Shown here: positions 7,122 to 9,827 of the stretch, piece by piece | Numbering within the stretch: the first letter of the stretch is position 1 | Layout of the letters: every line of letters starts with the position of its first letter | Made by a program: the position numbers and the translations under genes | Notes under the pieces: generated by a model | Seen by the model: only the letters and a program-made list of their open reading frames with translations | Told to the model about the DNA's origin: nothing | The model's database searches: none | Assembly (NCBI GenBank): GCA_025464915.1 | Contig: JAODNF010000396.1 | Coordinates: 1-9,827, forward strand | Length of the DNA: 9,827 bases | Direction of reading: 5' to 3' | Origin: Frankiales bacterium | Lineage (GTDB): Bacteria; Actinomycetota; Actinomycetes; Mycobacteriales; SCTD01

Positions 7122-8470
7122 GGCAGCAGGTCCGCGTACACGGCGGTCTCCAGGTAGTGGTTCTCCGACGGCGAGCCGGAGCCGGGGGCGAGGTCCGCCG
7201 CGTGCTGCTCGAGCTGCGCCCGGGAGCCGCGACCCGTCCAGGGTGCCAGGGCGAGGAAGTGCGGCCGGGCAGGCAGGCCGATGTAGGCCCCGCTGGCGCG
7301 TGACGAGCGGGCGGTGATGGCGGACTGCCCGTCGAAGGGCAGGTCGAGCAGGTTGCCGACGAGGAACGGGTTCACGGCGTAGCGGACGTGCAGGGTCGGG
7401 TCGGCCACGGCCCGGTACGCCGACCCGAGCCACTCCTGCGGCTGCCACTGGCCCGCGCTGCCGGTGCCGGCCCAGCGGCCCGGGTTGGCCTCCGCCTGGA
7501 TCATCACGTCGACGCCCTGCGCGTCCATGCACGCGGCGTAGGTCCTCGCGAGGTCGGCGCACGGCCGGAACCCGGAGGGTCGACGACCGAACGGGTAGCC
7601 CCAGGCGAAGGCGGGCAGCGACGTGGCGAAGCCCAGCCGGTGCCCTGCGACGACGACGCCGCGCGCGTTCGCGACCGCTGCGGGACCCGTGGTCGGGCCG
7701 CTGTCGAGCCCCAGCAGCGTCGTCTCGAGGTCGGTCAGCGGGACCTTCTCGTTGCGGAAGAGCAGCCGCCCGTCCGGCCCCCACAGGAACGTGCTGTTGG
7801 TGACGCGGGCCGAGGTCGCGACGTAGACGTCCCTCGCGCCCGGCTCGCCGTAGCGCGCGACGTCGAGAGCATCCGTGCTGTGCCGCCAGGTCGTCATGTT
7901 GTTGCTCGCGACGACGTAGAGGTGCTCGCGCCGGGCCAACCCGCTGAACGTGGCGACGAAGGTGCGCACCATCGTGTCGGTGGCTGCGACGAACACCTGC
8001 TTGCGCGGGTCGATCGGCCCGAGCAGCGCTTGGTACGCCGCGACCTGCGGGGCGTAGGCGGCGTTGAGCTCCCCCAGCGCCGCGGCCGCCGACAGCGGCT
8101 CCCGGTCCCCGACCGGCGCGCGCGCCGCCGACGCCGCCTGCTCCCGGACGGGGGCGCCGCGCGGCCCCGCCGCCACGGTCATGAGCCCGATGTCCTCGTT
8201 GAACACGACGAGGGTCGTCCCGTGCCGGTGCGGCGCGACGAGGCCGGCCGTCAGGCAGTCGACCCACTGCCGGTACGCCGCGGCGTCGACGACGTGGGAG
8301 ACGTCCTGCAGCGCCTGCACGCCGACCACCCGGAGGTTGCCCCTCGGGTCGCTCGTGCCCGTCGCGGGCGCCCAGGACGCCGGTCGGGCGCAGACCGGCT
8401 CGAGGGCACGACCCGGTGCCGGCACCACCCCGAGGAGCAGCGTCGCGACGACCAGCAGACGCCTCAGCAC
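7118..8470 (-). CDS. Exported nitrilase-superfamily (carbon-nitrogen hydrolase-like) protein, catalytic Cys apparently replaced by Ser
   Basis: A 450-residue protein with the nitrilase fold, whose members normally cleave nitriles, amides or carbamoyl groups with a Glu-Lys-Cys triad. A Sec-type signal peptide, MLRRLLVVATLLLGVVPAPG, has likely cleavage after GRA at 20-22. Glu92 sits in VVFNEDIG and Lys242 in NEKVPLTDLE, both good matches. In the third element, VAGHRLGFATSLPAF (274-288), the expected Cys position appears to be Ser284; the only nearby Cys residues are 304 and 314. The Glu-to-Lys stretch (150 residues) is longer than in ordinary amidases, with an Ala-rich insert at about 100-150. 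VDVMIQAEANPG (320-331) is typical of the strand after the nucleophile elbow. GTG 8470 is the first in-frame start after an in-frame TAG; GAAGA seven bases upstream is a weak ribosome site. It lies 42 bases after the propeller gene and overlaps the oxidase gene, so it is probably in one operon. Enzyme activity is uncertain. Confidence 0.85.
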   Translation of the reverse strand: MLRRLLVVATLLLGVVPAPGRALEPVCARPASWAPATGTSDPRGNLRVVGVQALQDVSHVVDAAAYRQWVDCLTAGLVAPHRHGTTLVVFNEDIGLMTVAAGPRGAPVREQAASAARAPVGDREPLSAAAALGELNAAYAPQVAAYQALLGPIDPRKQVFVAATDTMVRTFVATFSGLARREHLYVVASNNMTTWRHSTDALDVARYGEPGARDVYVATSARVTNSTFLWGPDGRLLFRNEKVPLTDLETTLLGLDSGPTTGPAAVANARGVVVAGHRLGFATSLPAFAWGYPFGRRPSGFRPCADLARTYAACMDAQGVDVMIQAEANPGRWAGTGSAGQWQPQEWLGSAYRAVADPTLHVRYAVNPFLVGNLLDLPFDGQSAITARSSRASGAYIGLPARPHFLALAPWTGRGSRAQLEQHAADLAPGSGSPSENHYLETAVYADLLP

Positions 8471-8512
8471 AGGGACGTCTTCGACGCCGCGGCGCCGTGT
8501 CCTCTTCGTGGG

Positions 8513-9827
8513 CTAACCCACGTGCAGCAGCTCGCCGACCTTCGCCATCGGGTTCACCGACGACGTGGAGCAGGCGCTGTCCGCGCCGCAGTCGCCGTAG
8601 AACGAGCCCCACGCGGAGCCGTCAGGAGCGACGTCGACGTCGATGTAGTCGTCCTTGGCTGCCTGCGGCGACGTGACCAGGGCCCGGCCGCCGCCGTGGA
8701 CGGTCGCGGTCAGCAGCCGCGCGCCCCGCTGCACGGTCACCGAGCCGTCGTACCCGCCCTCGGCGCGCGAGGACAGGTAGGCGACGGCGAGCTGACCGGG
8801 GCCGCGCAGGGCCATCGCCCACTGGCCCACCGTCTGGTGACGGCGAGCGGGCGCGACCAGGTCGACGGGCGCCGACCAGTGACTGCCCTGGTCGGTGCTG
8901 GTGCGCAGCAGCAGGTGGCTGCCGGACCGGGTGACGCCGTAGAGCGTCCCCCGGCTGTCGACGCGGAGCTCGTCGATGGCCGGCACCGCCCGGACGACCG
9001 GGAAGGTCTTCGCCTCGTCCGTGCTGCGTGCGAGGAACGCGTGGCCGCCGCAGGACACGACGGTCCAGAGCGAGCCGTCGGGCCCGGCCTGCGGGTAGTA
9101 GCCGTCGCCCGCGTCGAAGTCCTCGGCGGCGCTCCCGCACTCCGGGTGCACCGGCGAGGCGATGCGCAGCAGCGCCGAGCGGAAGGTCCAGGAGCTGCCG
9201 CCGTCGAGCGTCCGCCAGCAGTCCCGCTCCCCGTAGGCGAACATGGCCGTGTTGCCGCACCAGTAGGCGATCCGCTCCCCCGCGGCGGGCTTGTCGCCGC
9301 CCCGAGGCGCGACGCCCGAGGTGAAGCGCGGGTTCTCCGACTCGACGTACCCGGGCACCTGGTTGTTCAGCCAGGTGCGGCCGCCGTCCTTGCTGGTGAC
9401 CAGGTGGGCGTAGCCGGCCGGGGCCTGGTCCTGCAACGGGATGCCGCTCGACGGGACCGTGACGGGGCTGAGCGCGTAGTAGTAGAGCCGGCCCGTGGCG
9501 CTGTCGATGTAGATCGAGCCGTCGGAGGCCACCCACTGGGTGTCGGCGGGCTCGACGTAGCGGAAGCTGCGACCGCCGTTGGTGGTGATCGCGAAGCCCC
9601 CCGGGCTGACCTGCGTCTGCGGGCGCGGTCCGGGCGCACCCGGGGCGAAGCCGGACCCGGCCACGCCGGGGGCGTGCTCAGCCGGCTGCTGGACGACGGT
9701 GCCGTCGGGCGCGACCCGCACGTGCGTCTCGCCGGTGAGGAACCCGGTGGGCACCGTGCAGCCCGTCGAGGCGTACGGGATGGGCCGGCCGCTGCCGCTG
9801 AACGCCCGCACGACCTCGGTCGAGCCG
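8513..9827 (-). CDS. Asp-box (BNR) beta-propeller protein, sialidase-like fold (5' end cut by window edge)
   Basis: The reading frame is open to the right edge, so the N-terminus, with any signal peptide, is missing; about 437 residues are visible. Numbering from a GTG codon at 9811, four or five Asp-box repeats (S/T-x-D-x-G-x-x-W/F) are seen: TTNGGRSF (76-83), SKDGGRTW (140-147), TLDGGSSW (201-208), STDEAKTF (263-270, degenerate) and STDQGSHW (305-312). Such repeats mark turns of six- or seven-bladed propellers. Several Cys residues (18, 185, 198, 225, 254, 408, 414) would suit disulfides in a secreted protein. Automatic annotation would probably say exo-alpha-sialidase, but no FRIP motif or catalytic Tyr/Glu or Arg triad can be pointed to, so only the fold is claimed. 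It lies first in the row leading to the nitrilase-like and oxidase genes, 42 bases upstream. GTG 9811 is not necessarily the true start. Confidence 0.86.
   Translation of the reverse strand, partial: GSTEVVRAFSGSGRPIPYASTGCTVPTGFLTGETHVRVAPDGTVVQQPAEHAPGVAGSGFAPGAPGPRPQTQVSPGGFAITTNGGRSFRYVEPADTQWVASDGSIYIDSATGRLYYYALSPVTVPSSGIPLQDQAPAGYAHLVTSKDGGRTWLNNQVPGYVESENPRFTSGVAPRGGDKPAAGERIAYWCGNTAMFAYGERDCWRTLDGGSSWTFRSALLRIASPVHPECGSAAEDFDAGDGYYPQAGPDGSLWTVVSCGGHAFLARSTDEAKTFPVVRAVPAIDELRVDSRGTLYGVTRSGSHLLLRTSTDQGSHWSAPVDLVAPARRHQTVGQWAMALRGPGQLAVAYLSSRAEGGYDGSVTVQRGARLLTATVHGGGRALVTSPQAAKDDYIDVDVAPDGSAWGSFYGDCGADSACSTSSVNPMAKVGELLHVG

Noticed and set aside
5355..7157. A 600-codon plus-strand open frame antisense to the amine oxidase and the start of the signalling gene.
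   Set aside because: It has no recognisable domain and the same skewed composition, and it lies across well-supported minus-strand genes.
8485..8494. The palindrome CGCCGCGGCG between the propeller and nitrilase-like genes.
   Set aside because: Short GC palindromes are common by chance at this base composition, and there is no T-run or repeat copy to support a function.
5595..8612. A 1005-codon minus-strand frame that could be read as a longer fusion upstream of the amine oxidase.
   Set aside because: The region before the GTG at 7121 is an out-of-frame reading of the nitrilase-like gene, and the Tat signal begins exactly at 7121.

Overview
The window is very GC-rich, with strong G/C preference at third codon positions and frequent GTG starts. 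This points to a high-GC actinomycete (Actinomycetota); the genus cannot be read from the sequence. Seven genes are called, all on the minus strand and tightly packed, so transcription runs from high to low coordinates. The first gene (right edge) and the last gene (left edge) are cut by the window ends. No tRNA, rRNA, insertion sequence, CRISPR array or phage gene was seen, and no gap exceeds about 70 bases.

Right part (9827 to 5595) holds three genes whose products look exported or extracytoplasmic. They are an Asp-box (BNR) beta-propeller protein with its N-terminus off the window, a nitrilase-superfamily protein with a Sec-type signal peptide, and a flavin monoamine oxidase with a twin-arginine signal. 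The nitrilase-like protein has Glu and Lys in place but appears to carry Ser where the catalytic Cys belongs. The oxidase keeps the MAO-A/B cysteinyl-FAD Cys and both aromatic-cage Tyr residues. The last two genes overlap by four bases (GTGA), so they are probably translationally coupled.

Central part (5563 to 1847) is one very large cytosolic signalling gene that starts 31 bases after the oxidase. Its product has, in order, PAS, GAF, a full histidine kinase (HisKA plus HATPase), a receiver, a second PAS, a SpoIIE/PP2C phosphatase and a C-terminal RsbW-type ATPase. It therefore carries the modules of both a two-component phosphorelay and a sigma-factor partner-switching cascade.

Left part (1846 to 1) begins with a 66-base gap. 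The gap contains a GGTCCAC/GTGGACC inverted repeat overlapping a promoter-like TGGACC-N18-TAGGTT, which would place the transcript start almost on the ATG (a leaderless arrangement). After it come a dienelactone hydrolase family gene, a small DUF6295-like gene sharing a TGATG junction with it, and an MscS-type mechanosensitive channel that runs off the left end.

The most unusual observations are the apparent Cys-to-Ser replacement in the nitrilase-like protein, the pairing of that protein with a Tat-exported MAO, the kinase/phosphatase/anti-sigma architecture, and the operator-like repeat on the leaderless promoter. Nothing in the window is proved to be a new system; the export cluster linked to the giant sensor is the best candidate for follow-up.
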